64,000 bases of DNA from Melanopsichium pennsylvanicum (GCA_900208305.1 OAPG01000020.1:62001-126000), one strand, 5' to 3'; shown: positions 50,903-63,100, numbered from the stretch's first letter. A program made the numbers and translations. The notes: generated by a model from the letters alone, not told the origin.

Positions 50903-53900
50903 ATGACATTCTCTCAGCGTGCGTCAACGGGAGCCTCCTCCTCTCCTGATCACCATCACACCCATCCCACTTCGGATCACATTTACAATCTAAACAACAC
51001 ACACGATCATTATCTGCAGGACTCTCACACATCTCTTGCTTCGGTCGGCAGCTCTGGTGTAGCTTCGTCCTCCAGACGTACTCTCGATCACGATCAGGCC
51101 TTTGAACATTCTCGACAGTTCAGAATCACTGCACCATCACGTCCTTCAGAGAGCGGGCCAAAGCCTACAAGACGCGGCTCAGCCGTCTCGCCTCCGTCCT
51201 CGCCAGCGTCACCTCCTACCAACCTCGACGACAAGTGTGATCCCTCTTCGCAATCCGCACACCTCCACTTGAAGGACCTGCATTCCAGCAACGTTGCCAT
51301 CCGCAGCAGTCACGCAGAGCATCCGAACACATCGGCAATGGCCACCCTTACTGTCAACACACCGCCAGCAATCCATCAATCCGATCCAATGCTCCAAGCT
51401 CGCACCACCAACAGTCTGCTGCACAAATCTGCAGCTTGTGTCCATCAGCATCACCACCAGCACCAGCACCGGCATCAGCACCAACACTCGCCCTCGCCTC
51501 CCCCACCGCCTGCATCCTATACCCAGCCACCCGTCACCTCATCCTTGGCTACCGTCACATCTGGCGATGGATGGGTAATCGTGCCCAACACTTCAAGAGC
51601 ATGCGCAGCAGCTGCAGTTCCTCCTTCGAGCGTGATCGCTACCTCGGCAAGACAGCAACCCGCAAGCACAGACACATTCGGTGGCCTCAGCCAGATTGCC
51701 CATGCACACGCCGCCAACGACATGCCCAATCGGCGATGCGGACCTTCCGACTTGACCTCAAGCTACGATGTCCCATTTGGAGAGAGGGCTTCACCCGCCA
51801 TCATCTCGCTCGCTCAGCGAGGTGCAATGTCGCTGAGCCGGAACGGCACTCGCCCACCGAGCCCCTTGGCACTCTCACCTGCTATGGTCGGCGAGTCACT
51901 CAATCCGTCCGGCGCCCATCGAGGCGGTCTTCGTGGATCCGACGAGGATATCGAAGCGTCTGATAAGGATGTGTCAATGGTCAGTACCGACGATAGTTGC
52001 GCTTTCACCGGCGCAACTCCACTTGTGCCACCGGCTACACGCAAGTTGTGCGTCAGGCATCAGCGCATGGCCGATGAAGGCACCACCGCTCGACTCCAGA
52101 AGGTAAGTCCGATACTCATTGTAGCATTCCGATGTTCCCTCCCCTTTCCGTCCCTCTCCTTCGTTCGTCCTCACTTGGCCATCCACCTACAAGTAGAAGC
52201 GGCCGAAATAAGTCGATGCAGGTCCGGCAGCTTCGAATTGCTCGTTTGTCTCTTTGCGAGCACTAAATGCTGTCTAGCGGTTGTTACGGGTTTCGGCCCC
52301 TAGTGACCGTGAATTGCGACCATGCTATAACGAAAACCACTCTGTTTGAAGCCTCGATCTTCCTTTATAGGTCGTGTGCTATAAAAGAAGTGAAACATTT
52401 CCCTGCCCTTTTCATCTCGATTTGCTAACTCGGGCAGGCAACGTGTGCTAGCAACGATGTATGGAGAGACACACGACGCTGACACCCGATTGCGTCTTTC
52501 GATGCTCATCCTACTCAACCTTGTAATGTTCGCAACAGTCGATCGAAAGTCTTCCACTCGCAGATCAGACAGCCGTCAATACGGTCTGGTCGCTCTTCTC
52601 ATCCTCGTCGCACTCCAGAAGGGCACTCATCCTGCAAGGCATCCTCACCATGTGCTGTTTTAGCCAGCTCTCGTTGCTCTCGTCAGAGCTGGCACTGGCG
52701 ATTCGCATCGATCCCTTTTCGCTCTTCCCTCGCGAAGTGTCGCTCAAGGTACTCGGTCATCTCGATGCAATGAGTCTTGGTCGCGCAGCACAGGTGAGTC
52801 GATCATGGAAGCAGCTGGCGGACGACGATCTGCTCTGGCGCAACATGTGTGAACAGCATATTGAGCGCAAGTGTGAGAAATGTGGATGGGGTTTACCTTT
52901 GCTGAGCGAACGTCGGCGTCGTGTCCCTGGTCCTGCTGTCCAGCTCGGCACTCCCGAGTCGCGTGATCTGAGCTCAGATGGCTCAGGCGCCACCTCAGGC
53001 GCCATCTCATCTGCCACGCCCGGCTCGCTCAAACGCACCATCACGGCGGCCGCCAATGCTGCCGCCCTCGAGAAACAATCGCGATCTCGCGCTTCCAGCC
53101 CAACCCCTTCCTCTAGCCGTACCCACTCTCGTTCCGTCTCTGGTCACCGCGATCTCCAGATGGAGTCTATCTCAGAGAAGCGTATTGACCGCGACGCCCC
53201 ACCCCTCAAAAAGCAACGCTCCGGTCTCAATGGCGAAGCGACCGCTTGCGGCTCCTCTTCAGGCAGTGTTCCTAAAACTCGACCCTGGAAATCTGTCTAT
53301 TGTGAAAGGTTGGCCATCGAACGGAACTGGCGAAGAGGCCGATACACGTCGCGAGCCCTTACAGGCCACACGGACGGTATCATGTGCCTTCAGTTTAACG
53401 AGAATCTCGCCCATCCCGCTTTTCCCGTCGTGATCACAGGAAGTTACGACAGGACTGCTCGTATTTGGAACCTCGAGACCGGTGAGATGCTACGTGTGCT
53501 CGAGGGCCACACGCGTGGCGTACGATGTCTTCAGTTCGACGAAGCAAAGCTGATCACAGGATCCATGGACCGCACGCTCAAGATCTGGAATTGGCGAACC
53601 GGTGCGTTGATGCGCACTCTAGAAGGGCATACCGAAGGCATCGTGTGTTTGCATTTCAACGAGGATACTCTGGCCAGTGGCAGTGCGGACAGCAACATCA
53701 AGATCTGGAACTTCCGCACTGGCGAATGTTACACTCTCCGTGGCCATCGTGATTGGGTCAACGCCGTCACTCTGTGGACCGGCCCGGCAGCCAAGAAGCG
53801 CCAACAACGCCTACGAGAGGCTTTGCGGGAGGGCAAGCCAGCAAGCTCCATCAAGGAGGAGGATTCCACAGCAGCTGGGACGTTCTTGTTCTCTGCAAGC

Positions 53901-55121
53901 GACGACGGAAGCATCCGACTATGGGATTTGGGTCTCAGGGAGTGCTTGTTGACTTTTGAGGGCCATGTTGGGCAGGTGCAGAGTCTCAAGCTGGTCATGA
54001 TGGACGATGAAGCCGTTCGCAAGTTGGTCGGTGGTGCGGCGGGCGGTATGGATGGAGAGAGCCCGCATCAGAACCAAAGGAACGGAGGCTCCCGAAGGCA
54101 GCCATTCCACGAGGATGTGCCGGTGGAGCGAGGCGGCGACCAGGACATGCTCTCTGTTGAGGACCAAGAGTCCTATTTCCTGGGTGACGCAAGTCTTTCT
54201 CCTTCTCGCCGTCAGTCTGGTAGTGGTCTGGCAAGTTCCGTCGGTGCTGCGGACATTGGCTCCAACAACATAACCCGAGTTGGCGCTGCTCGGAGGTTGT
54301 CGAACGCAGCAGAGATTCCAGAACGCTTCTTTCACGCTGGGAACAACGGCAACGTTTTTGGCGCCTCGTCATCCTGCCGTGCTGCCCAAGGATCTTCTTC
54401 ATCGTCCTCCCAACGACAGCACCAGCACCAGCAGCGTCGTAAGATCGATAAGTCGCTCCTCCGTGTTCAGGACCGTCTCTGTCAGGCTGGCCTGGTTGAT
54501 CCACTTCCTCTCGATGCAGAGATGGGTGATCTAGACCCCACGATCCGTTTGCCTGTGCGCCACACCTCTTCGTCTGATTCTGAACCCTCTTCCTCCACCT
54601 CTGCACCACCTCTGAAGAACCAGACCAACCATCATGCCAAACCGCGTCCCGTACTCATTTCGGGCTCGTTGGACAACACTCTGAAGATCTGGGACGTTCG
54701 AACGGGGCGATGTGTTCGAACCTTGTTTGGACATGTTGAAGGGGTGTGGTCTTTGGATGTGGACAAGCTTAGGATTGCATCTGCGAGTCATGATCGAACC
54801 ATTAAGATTTGGGATAGGGATACGGGTTTTTGTCAGAACACGTTGGTGGGACATAAAGGAGCCGTGACCTGTGTGAGTCTAAGTGATGACAAGATCGTTT
54901 CCGGTTCGGATGATGGGGATTTGAGGTTGTGGAGTTTCGCCGCTGCCGCCAACACTGCTACGGGTAGTAGTAATATTAGTAGTGGTAGTAGTACTGGCGC
55001 TAGTGGAACGGGAAATAATGCTTCAGCATCGTCGAATAGGTTTGCAAATCCAAGCCAGTCAATAACAACAGAAAACTCTGGTAGCAATAGTGATATCGGT
55101 GCTCCTGCTCCAGATATTTGA
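50903..55121 (+). CDS. MET30: Met30 / SCON-2 type F-box WD40 protein of an SCF ubiquitin ligase
   Basis: Two exons, 50903-52102 and 52539-55121 (436-bp GT-AG intron in phase 0), encode 1260 residues. The junction joins CVRHQRMADEGTTARLQK to SIESLPLADQTAVNTVW, continuous in the family. The Met30 extension (ALILQGILTMCCFSQLSLLS) precedes the F-box (about 458-505: PREVSLKVLGHLDAMSLGRA, WKQLADDDLLWRNMC), and HIERKCEKCGWGLP follows. Seven WD repeats start near residue 670 (GHTDGIMCLQF ... GSDDGDLRLWSF near 1199). Met30 recruits the sulfur regulator Met4/Cys3-like and is central to methionine and cadmium responses. Unusual: a roughly 390-residue disordered N-terminus with a His/Gln patch, a Ser-rich stretch between F-box and WD1, and about 200 extra residues inside WD5. 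Yeast Met30 is about half this size. Confidence 0.94.
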
Positions 55122-56067
55122 TATGCTCATACTTTATCCCCCAACTCGTCCCTTCCGTTTTTTCTGACCAGATGATGTTCTCCTTCCCTTCTTGCTTTCG
55201 TCTTTTGGCATGGCGTGCAATTCCGATGATGTTCTCCCCCCCCCTCGTTTCCTCTCTTTTGACTTGTTACAATCCATTCATTCATTCATTTTCTCTTGAG
55301 AGCGGTTTTGAATGTGAAAGTAAATAAGGATCGTGTGTGTGTGTGTGCTTTTTTGGTTTCGAATTGCCGGAAGATAGCAAGTTTGACGATCAAAATGATG
55401 ATATTCTCTTTTGGATAAGGATACAGTAAGAATGAGTTGGACGCGTTCAAAATTGGAACTCTTACGGTTAGCACTCAGCATGATTGAAATTAATTAAGCA
55501 TGAGCATTGAGCTTGACTGGTATAGTTCATCGTTAAGCATATGTCAATTGGGATGAGGGATTGCAACATGGGTAGATTGTAATTGTGTAGACGGGGTCAA
55601 AACTTGAGAAAGACTCTTGATCTATAAATGAGACGGTTGGATGAAAAAAATTTTTAGCCTCCACATTGTAGAGTGATTAAACCAGTCAATTGATTTTGAA
55701 AGCTGGGTGTCTAACCTTTTTTTTTTTTTTTTTGAGTATGTATGCTATTTGGTCTATTCATGATGAATGGTTTTAACATTATGCTGGTCATTGTTGGGCA
55801 ATAACGATTCAGAACGCATTGATTACGGTTTTGGATCGCAAAAAGAGATATATTGTAATATTGGTTTCACATGAGAAGGTAATCTTGTTAAGATTCCATA
55901 CCTTACCCAAGACATACCACTTTTTTTCTATTTTTTTTATTTTTTTTCGAGGTTTAAAACCCATCACCCCATCTCTCTCTCTCTCTCTCACTACACTCTA
56001 ACTAGAGAGAGCATGAGAGAAAATCGATTGCCAAAATTCACCCTTGAAGTGTCTCCCCTCGCTCAAC
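55122..56067. other. Convergent AT-rich spacer MET30 / HP1-like gene
   Basis: 946 bp, clearly richer in A/T than the genes. It includes (GT)n near 55334-55347, a 17-T run at 55717-55733, further T runs near 55919-55948 and a (CT)n tract near 55971-55989. No gene seen. Confidence 0.55.
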
Positions 56068-57552
56068 TTATACAGCCTGTGAATCCTCCTCGCCTCCTGT
56101 AATCGTATCGCGTTCAATGGGGACCACCGTCGTCCTCTTCACCGTTGCCTCAACCCCACCTTCCATCGATCCTTCCCCTTGCCCACCACCACCACCAGCA
56201 GCATCGGAAGAAGATGTGATAGGATGCAATGCAATTGTTGCCAAAGATTTGTCCAGAACCTCACCGCCATTTTCTTCTACAATTGCTTGTTGTGTGGGTA
56301 CTTGAATTGGATGCTCCTCCACCCTCAATAACTCTTGTGACTTCTCTGTCATGTTTGAACTTGAATTATTCACATTCTCACCTTCTGCTGCTGCTGCTGC
56401 TGCTGTTGCTTTTGCTTTTGCTTGTGTTTCATTTGTATCTTCATCTCCATCCCCATTCCAATTAGTATTCGGCTTATCCGACTCTTCAACCTCGTCCGCC
56501 TTCACCGCAGCATTATACGCATCCAATTCCTCCATATCCCTCTCCCCCCTCAAACTCTCCACCCTCTCCTCTTGTCCATCCTCCCTCTTTTTAAATCTCA
56601 AATGACTCTCATAAAATTGCAACAACTTCAATGGACATCGATGATGCGCCACTACACTGTCAAACGCCAATCGATCTCCACTTTGAAAATGGACGAAAAC
56701 TCGAATCTTGTTATCACTCATCTTTTCCACAGCTTCCACCTTCCTTACAATTGGATCCCAATCAGCAATTCGCGCATATCGTTTACGCAATCGATCGATC
56801 TTGATGGCGTGCAAATGTTGAGATTCCAACAAAGCCTTTTGATCTTCGGACAAGCTTGAATCAGTTCGAATACGTTGAATGGTGGGATCCTCATGGGTAT
56901 CGATCAATTCATCATCTTCGGGAGTTGGACTACGCGATGGCGCAAGCTCACCTGCAATACCACCACCCGCAGCGGTGGTACCGGACGCGGATTTACGTGA
57001 AGTGATCCTAACGCGACTAGAAGAAGATGGAGTTTCACCGTTTAGGATTAAACCACTTTCACGACGAGAGGTTTTCTTTGCTGCACCTGATACCGAATCA
57101 GTTTTAGCAGGAGTTGTGGCAGAGATGAAGGAATGCCTTTTTGCTTTTTTGCCACCTTTCGTACCCATTTTTTTGACACGCTTCTTGGGAACTTTAGCCC
57201 AGTATTCTTGAATCATCTCCTGTGCACCTCCCATGTCACTTTCGAGTACCCAACTGTTTTCAGAGTTGGGATAACCTTTCCATTTGACGAAATACGAAAG
57301 TTGACCATCGGTGGATTCCTGCGAATGTGAAACAATGTATTCAATTTCATACTCGTCTTCGACTGCTTCGGAACCTGCGTCCTCTTCATTGTTGTAATTG
57401 ATATCGTCGATATTTTTAATGGGAGCATTGATGGTTGTGGAGGAGCAAGATGGGAGAACTTGACCATTGGAGTCTAGCATTTGGACGTCATCGTCAGAGC
57501 TGGATCCGGCGGAGACAGAGGCGTTGGATGCGCCTACGATCAGAGACGACAT
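56068..57552 (-). CDS. HP1-like chromodomain plus chromoshadow protein
   Basis: 494 residues, intronless, from the ATG at 57552. An acidic N-terminus precedes a chromodomain at about 66-118: EDEYEIEYIVSHS, YFVKWKGYPNSENSW and AQEMIQEYW. The methyl-lysine cage residues expected in HP1 are present (Tyr68, Trp91, Tyr94). A basic hinge (KKRVKKMGTKGGKKAKR) and a Ser-rich linker lead to a second domain at about 254-312 (DWDPIVRKVEAVEK, IRVFVHFQSGDRLAFDS, CPLKLLQFYESHLRF) with the look of a chromoshadow domain, the dimer interface of HP1. The tail is acidic, then Ala/Asn- and Gly-rich. HP1 proteins read H3K9 methylation and build heterochromatin. The two-domain order supports HP1/Swi6 rather than other chromodomain families. 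It is convergent with MET30 and has transposon debris about 800 bp upstream. Confidence 0.88.
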   Translation of the reverse strand: MSSLIVGASNASVSAGSSSDDDVQMLDSNGQVLPSCSSTTINAPIKNIDDINYNNEEDAGSEAVEDEYEIEYIVSHSQESTDGQLSYFVKWKGYPNSENSWVLESDMGGAQEMIQEYWAKVPKKRVKKMGTKGGKKAKRHSFISATTPAKTDSVSGAAKKTSRRESGLILNGETPSSSSRVRITSRKSASGTTAAGGGIAGELAPSRSPTPEDDELIDTHEDPTIQRIRTDSSLSEDQKALLESQHLHAIKIDRLRKRYARIADWDPIVRKVEAVEKMSDNKIRVFVHFQSGDRLAFDSVVAHHRCPLKLLQFYESHLRFKKREDGQEERVESLRGERDMEELDAYNAAVKADEVEESDKPNTNWNGDGDEDTNETQAKAKATAAAAAAEGENVNNSSSNMTEKSQELLRVEEHPIQVPTQQAIVEENGGEVLDKSLATIALHPITSSSDAAGGGGGQGEGSMEGGVEATVKRTTVVPIERDTITGGEEDSQAV

Positions 57553-58357
57553 TAGTGAGTTCTGAGATTTGCTTGAAATTAGTTTGCGGACTTGGATGAA
57601 TACGTAGGCAGATATGGAGAGTGAACAAGGGTTGTCAAGCAAGTAGATACGTGCTTGCTCAACAAATTTGGTCGGCTGGGCGTGTTTGCACCTGTGGGTG
57701 AGGTGATTTGATCCAAGGCTAAGTGCAAAGGGAAGCGGAGATATACACAGAGTATGGAAGAGAAAGTCAAGAAGGATGGTGAATTAATGATTCGAAATCG
57801 ACAAGTCGCTCTCTCTCTCTCTCTCGCTCTGCGTCTCTGTTCGTCTCTCTTTCCATCCGTTCATTCCTCCAATTTTCGAGCATTTGAGGAAGCGCACAGA
57901 CGTTTGGCTGTCGCGTAGAGCATAGTGTTCCCCCAATCTCGAGCCTCGTCTCTCTCTCTCTTTCTTTCGCGTTTTTTTTTTTTTTTTTTTTTTTTTGTTT
58001 TGTTTTTTTTTTGTTTTCTTTTTTGAAAGGACACGATTTGGGCGCAGTAATTTGCACACGCGTATTTGTGTCGCTTGTTAGATTGTCATCACTTGACTAG
58101 GATCCTACACGCTTCACACCCAAAAGCATACGGTGCGTGCGTAAACTGTTCCCGAAAAATCACTGTCACCACACATCAATCCATTGCTCAATGAATACAA
58201 TACCAAACACATAGTCAATATATATTGTTGGTAAGCTCTTGGCAACCTCTATCCAGCCATACTTTCAGAAAGTGCAAAAGCGTGAGTGGTAAATTATGAA
58301 CATTGCTTGTAGTTTTTCTTCTGCTGGGACACTTTTGGAGTGCCCTTTTGCAGCACT
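57553..58357. other. Upstream region of the HP1-like gene
   Basis: About 800 bp. It contains CT microsatellites (about 57812-57826 and 57949-57962) and the T tract listed separately; from 58060 the sequence is likely the outer end of the transposon remnant. Confidence 0.5.
57972..58024. repeat. T-rich tract
   Basis: 25 T in a row (57972-57996) followed by T runs interrupted by single G or C to 58024. On the HP1 coding strand it is poly-A. Confidence 0.95.
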
Positions 58358-58492
58358 TCAATACTTTGTGTTACCCCCCTTTGCCTTCAACACAGCTTGT
58401 ATGCACCTGAGCATGCTTTCAATAAGTGTTTGAAATGCTCCTCGAGCAAAAGAAATCCATTCAGCTTCAACTCTCTTGAGCAATTTGCTTTC
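58358..58492 (-). pseudogene. C-terminal fragment of a Tc1/mariner-type (DD34D/E) transposase
   Basis: On the minus strand 44 codons and a stop read SKLLKRVEAEWISFARGAF, LIESMLRCIQAVLKAKGG and NTKY*. The pattern 'LIESMPRRlQAVikAKGG.TKY-stop' is the typical end of eukaryotic Tc1/mariner transposases. The coding similarity stops at 58492, exactly where the GC-rich block begins, so the rest of the transposase is missing here. Sequence between 58060 and 58357 may be the 3' flank and inverted-repeat end of the element, but no clean terminal repeat can be defined. Confidence 0.68.
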
Positions 58493-58924
58493 TGTTAGTG
58501 CCTACCAACCGGAGTCCAAAGAGGGGGCGCTCGGCCCTCCTCCCGATTGAGCGATCGTCGTGATCGGGCCCCGACCGACCCTCTCCGGACCCCTCGCAGC
58601 GGAGCGGTTGGCCTAACACGATCCTCCTACCGCCCAACCGCGGCTGGCCCCTCCGTACGCAGAATACGACCGTCGGCAACCTAACATTGTAACGCCGCGG
58701 TGGGAGGTGGCCGATAGCTCTTGTACCTTACCACCCCGCCCCCGCCTGACATGAGGTTGCCTCCGGACCTCGTCGCATGTATTACTTAGTTAGCTCTATA
58801 GCAACGCAGTAGTGTGCACTGACCCCCGACCGCCTGTGTTGCCTACGCCTACAACCTCTCCGTACCCGTAGACCCTATTCCGGCTGTAGCCGCCCAGCGG
58901 TACCTAGACCCTACGGCCTTAACA
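58493..58924. mobile_element. GC-rich LTR-like block (candidate solo LTR)
   Basis: 432 bp, markedly richer in G/C than both flanks and non-coding in all frames. It begins TGTTAGTG and ends CCTTAACA, giving the TG...CA termini and 5-bp inverted ends (TGTTA/TAACA) of a retrotransposon LTR. It interrupts the transposase fragment. No clear target-site duplication is visible (ctttc before, gtttg after), so it may be a rearranged or single-sided copy. Confidence 0.42.
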
Positions 58925-60122
58925 GTTTGGCAACCAGTCCCTGACACATATGTCTCATCACTCTGTCCATGCACAGTAGAATCTGTTGGGTGCACCATAT
59001 TGGTATGTTTGCTACCAAATATCCAACATCAGAACTTGGCCTAGATTCTGCTGTGTCACCCAAATGCTTAACAACATTGCAAGATGTTGCTAACGCATTG
59101 GTGTGGCAAGATGGTGGCAATCACGGTCTTGTCAAAGCCTTTTAGACAGGCAAAACACATCATGTTGAGCATGGAGCCACTGCTCATGAGACAAGTGGCA
59201 GTGTGGAGCTTGGTGACGTTGACCCAACAGCCTTGGACTCTAAGCACATACACTCTACTGAAGTGGTGAGTTGTTGAGAGTGCAACACTAGTTTTATTTT
59301 TATTTTTCTCCTTTTCCCACAGCAGCAAATGATAGCAACTCACAACAAAGGGATTTGCACGATCCGCCTTTGAGTTTCTCAGCAAGAGAGCTGCAGCAGA
59401 GTTGAGCGTGTCACTGTGTCTCGGCACAAGCGCAACGACGACACCTAACAGAGTTTACATTTGTATATTCACCGATTCTGTGATTGCGTCTCGGTCTCGA
59501 GATTCTATGGGGTTTGCCAGTAGTTACCGTCCAACTTGGCTTTGATCTAATGCATCCATCATTTTCAACTATACTTTCTCCATCTTCATCTCTAGCATCG
59601 CTACAGCCCGATTTCATCGTGACCAACCATTAGAGATTGTCTCTCACGCAACCGACTTGGCTTTATACATCTCGGCGTTCACACTATTCGCATCAGCAAC
59701 ATCTCTTTTTAGTCGTCCAATTCCCACAATCACGTCTTCGCCCCTACGTCGCAATTTCAATCGGCTCACCTTCCACCCAAATCTTGGCCACTCTCGATCT
59801 GGAACGACAGTGCTTGCCGTGCGTTCTCCACGTCGTCCCCGCTTACATCACCTTCATTGACCAAGTTGCGTGCACCGCTTGTAGTCTTGCCGGTGACACC
59901 ACCATTTCGTTCCAACAACTATTTATTCTCTCCAGCGCACTCGAGCCATCGCTCGTCAGCAACGTCAACATCGACACCTTTCAGCATGCCGATTCCGCTT
60001 TCATAAACATTCATCTCTTACAGACAGCCACGTCTCTGGCTATCTGCAGATTCACTCTGCAGTACGCCAACCAACAACTCAGCAAGTGCACGCTCTGAAG
60101 AACCGCCACTTTTGCTTTCAAG
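58925..60122. other. Region between LTR-like block and ankyrin gene
   Basis: 1.2 kb. 58925-59270 differs in texture from normal intergenic DNA and may be decayed mobile-element sequence, but I cannot match it to a family. 59430-60122 is C/T/A-rich and probably the promoter and leader of the ankyrin gene. Confidence 0.45.
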
Positions 60123-63100
60123 ATGCTCCGCAGCGCTGTTAGCCGAACCACCCTGGCCAAGGCTACCTCTGGTGGCTCATCCACTCATGGCGATGGTATG
60201 CACCCCAATCTCGGTCTGCACAGTGCCGCCGCCACAGGAAACATTGGACTGGTCAAATTTGCGCTCGAAAACGGTCAGCACGCCAACAGCAACCTGAATG
60301 GCATCTTGCCCTTGCACGCCGCTTGTTCCGGCGGCAGCGAGCAGAGTGTGCGCATGCTCATCTTCCACGGTGCGGATGTCAATGCACCTCGCCTCAAGGC
60401 AAAAGGCTCCAGTGGTGGTCCGGGTGCTGAAGGATCCACGCCGCTTCACTTTGCCGCAGCCAACGGTCATCTCGAGATCGTGCGTATCCTTCTCGAGGCA
60501 GGCGCACGCCCCGCTGCCACTGACAAGGACGGCGTTTCACCGGAAGCGCTCGCTCTCGGCAACGGTCATGCCGCATCTGCCCATCTCATCCGCTCATGGG
60601 TCTCTGCATATGGCTCCAATGGCTTGGCTGGCATGGTCGAGTCGCGCGACACAGTGAGCGGAGACGTCACTCTCGGTCCAGCAGGCTACATTCGCTATGC
60701 CGCTTCGGGCCGAAGCGCATCCCCACTCTCTCCCACTGCAGCATCAAAAGCCACGGCCCCCAACGCCACTGCTCACACGGTGCAAATCGCCTCAAAGAAT
60801 GGCTCCGTCTCCAAAACTCCTCAGCTCTTTCCCTCCGTCTCCGCCTTGCGATTGTCAGCAGCAACGGCGTCCTCGGGCCTCACTGCTCAGTCTTCTTACG
60901 ATACACTTTCAGCTCACGCCGCGAGCAAGTTAGCAGCCGCACGCCAGGGCCAATTATTAAAGAACGGCAATCTCTGCAAGACCAGTTCAAATCCCAATCT
61001 GCGCGCCCAAGCTTCTGCATTCACTACACCGCCTCTGCCGGTTGCCTCACCAGCTTCTCTTGCGGCATTCCGATCACAACCACCATCAGCAAGTGCATCA
61101 ATCGTCTCACCTGGCCTGAGCGGACTCCCACCTAGTCAATCGCCATACGACACTTCTGATCACGCATCCACAACCGCAGCGCCTGCCGCCACCAGATCGT
61201 CCTCTGCGACCTCAGCTGTGCCCTACAATCCCGCCAGCGCAACAGGTTCTGGTAGCGTGCGCGAGTCCAAGCGCAGGCCTTCGCTCCCTTCCATCCTCGA
61301 GAAAGCAGCTCACCCAGCTGCATCCATACGAGCAGCGCTTGCCAGCGGCTCTTCGTCACACTTGGGCGGAAGCATGTCGCAAGCATCGTCAAGCAGGCAC
61401 TTGGACCAGGCTTACGATACAAATACGACCAGTCCCGGCAAGAAGCACAGCAGGCTCGCAGGCAAACGCAGCCTCTCCAACATGCTGAGGAAAGCAACGG
61501 GGTCTAGCACCAACAGCACCACCCTCACCGCGTATACGCCTTCCATGCATACTTCGTCCTCCTCCTTTTTCGCCGATACCTCTGCCGCAAGCACTTCGAG
61601 CATGTTTAGCGGCGGGGCGATCAACATGGACGCGCTCGCCAAACCAGGTCGTGTCTCTGGTAAGTCGTTCGACTATCAGCGCCCTTCGGCCTCTTCGTTA
61701 CAGCGCGGAATGAGGAGGAACGCGGCCAGCGAGAGCTCGAGCGAGGACACGGATGCATGGGAAATCAATCAGGCCGCATCTGAGATCCCGCCACTCCCCT
61801 CTTCACGTTCCGATGCTGCGGCGCTCGAACAACACCCCGAGCTTCGCAGCGCTTCTTCATCTTCGTCACTATCAGCAGCTCGTGAGCAATTCATAGCCGA
61901 TGGCCAAGTGCGCCGAGCACGTGCTGGCTCCAACGAACACAGCACTGTCAACAGCCTTTCTCGCTTGCCACCACGAGCCGGTGCTTCGCTGGATCTGCTT
62001 CGCCCACGTCACTTTAGTCCAGGCGAAGATTTTGCGGGAAGGAAGAGCACTGAAAAGTACAGACTAGCATCAAATCAGACTAGCCGTATGGATGCAATGA
62101 GGCGTGCAGGCGCGGTCGCTCATGCTGTGGGATCCGAGACAGCTAGCCAACAGACTGGAGATGCACCAAAAGAGGCGCATTTCGCCGGCAGAGACAGATC
62201 TGTAAGCGGATCGAGCTCTCGCAGCATTGGTACCACTGACAACGACCTCAGCGGGGCTGCGTCCGCGGTGGAAACGCTCGACGAAGACGACCTGCAGGAA
62301 TTCTTGCATCAAGCATCGTCTGAAGCCGGCGATCGAACGCTCGACGGTAGTGAGCACCACGAATCGCACCGCATTCCAGCTGGTCTGCGTACGATGTCGG
62401 CACTACGACAGCAGGCTGCCAGAGCCGGAGGCGACTCTTCTGCAACAGAAGCTGCTTTGAGCAGTTCGACCTTGACTGCTGCAGGCGACGACGGCACGAG
62501 AATCAGCAGTGCCCTGGCAAGTCGGATTACGCGTGATCGATCTGGCAGCCATGTCTCGGCAGTCTCATCAGGATCCCACTCAGGCACCAGCACGCGAGGA
62601 GTCAGCTCCGCTTCTTTGGATGCAGGTTCACACAACTCTCCTGGCCTAGCAGCTAGCTATCAAGCGATGTCCATAGCCGAAGAGAATGGACTGAAAGCCT
62701 ACACCGGACCTCCTGCCCGTGGATCTGGCAACCCGTCCGTCACGAATCGGGCCGGCCAGGCACCGTCAGTCGCAGATAGCGTAGGAAGCCATGCGTCGTC
62801 CTCCTCGCTTCGATCCAACTACCTCAGTGCGGCCGAGCAGGCACAGGCTATTCTGAACCAAGAGACTCCCTACGCACCAGACGGGCCTGACGGGACCAGT
62901 GCATCACTGGCAGCCCAGCTTGCTGCTTATGGCGAAGCGCTATCCATGGAGCGTAAACGAGCGGGCGATGCACGGAGCGGTGCTTCGCCGAGTCTGAGCG
63001 CGAGGGGAAGCAATGCTGCCCTCAGATCAAAGCTGCCTAGTGTCAGCGAGGATCAATCACCTTCACGGTCTGCCAATCATAGCTCGAGAAGCTTCTCTGT

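Noticed and set aside
59345..59353. ACAAAGGGA, identical to the smut pheromone response element
   Set aside because: A single 9-mer is expected by chance about every second window of this size, and it lies some 770 bp from the nearest start codon.
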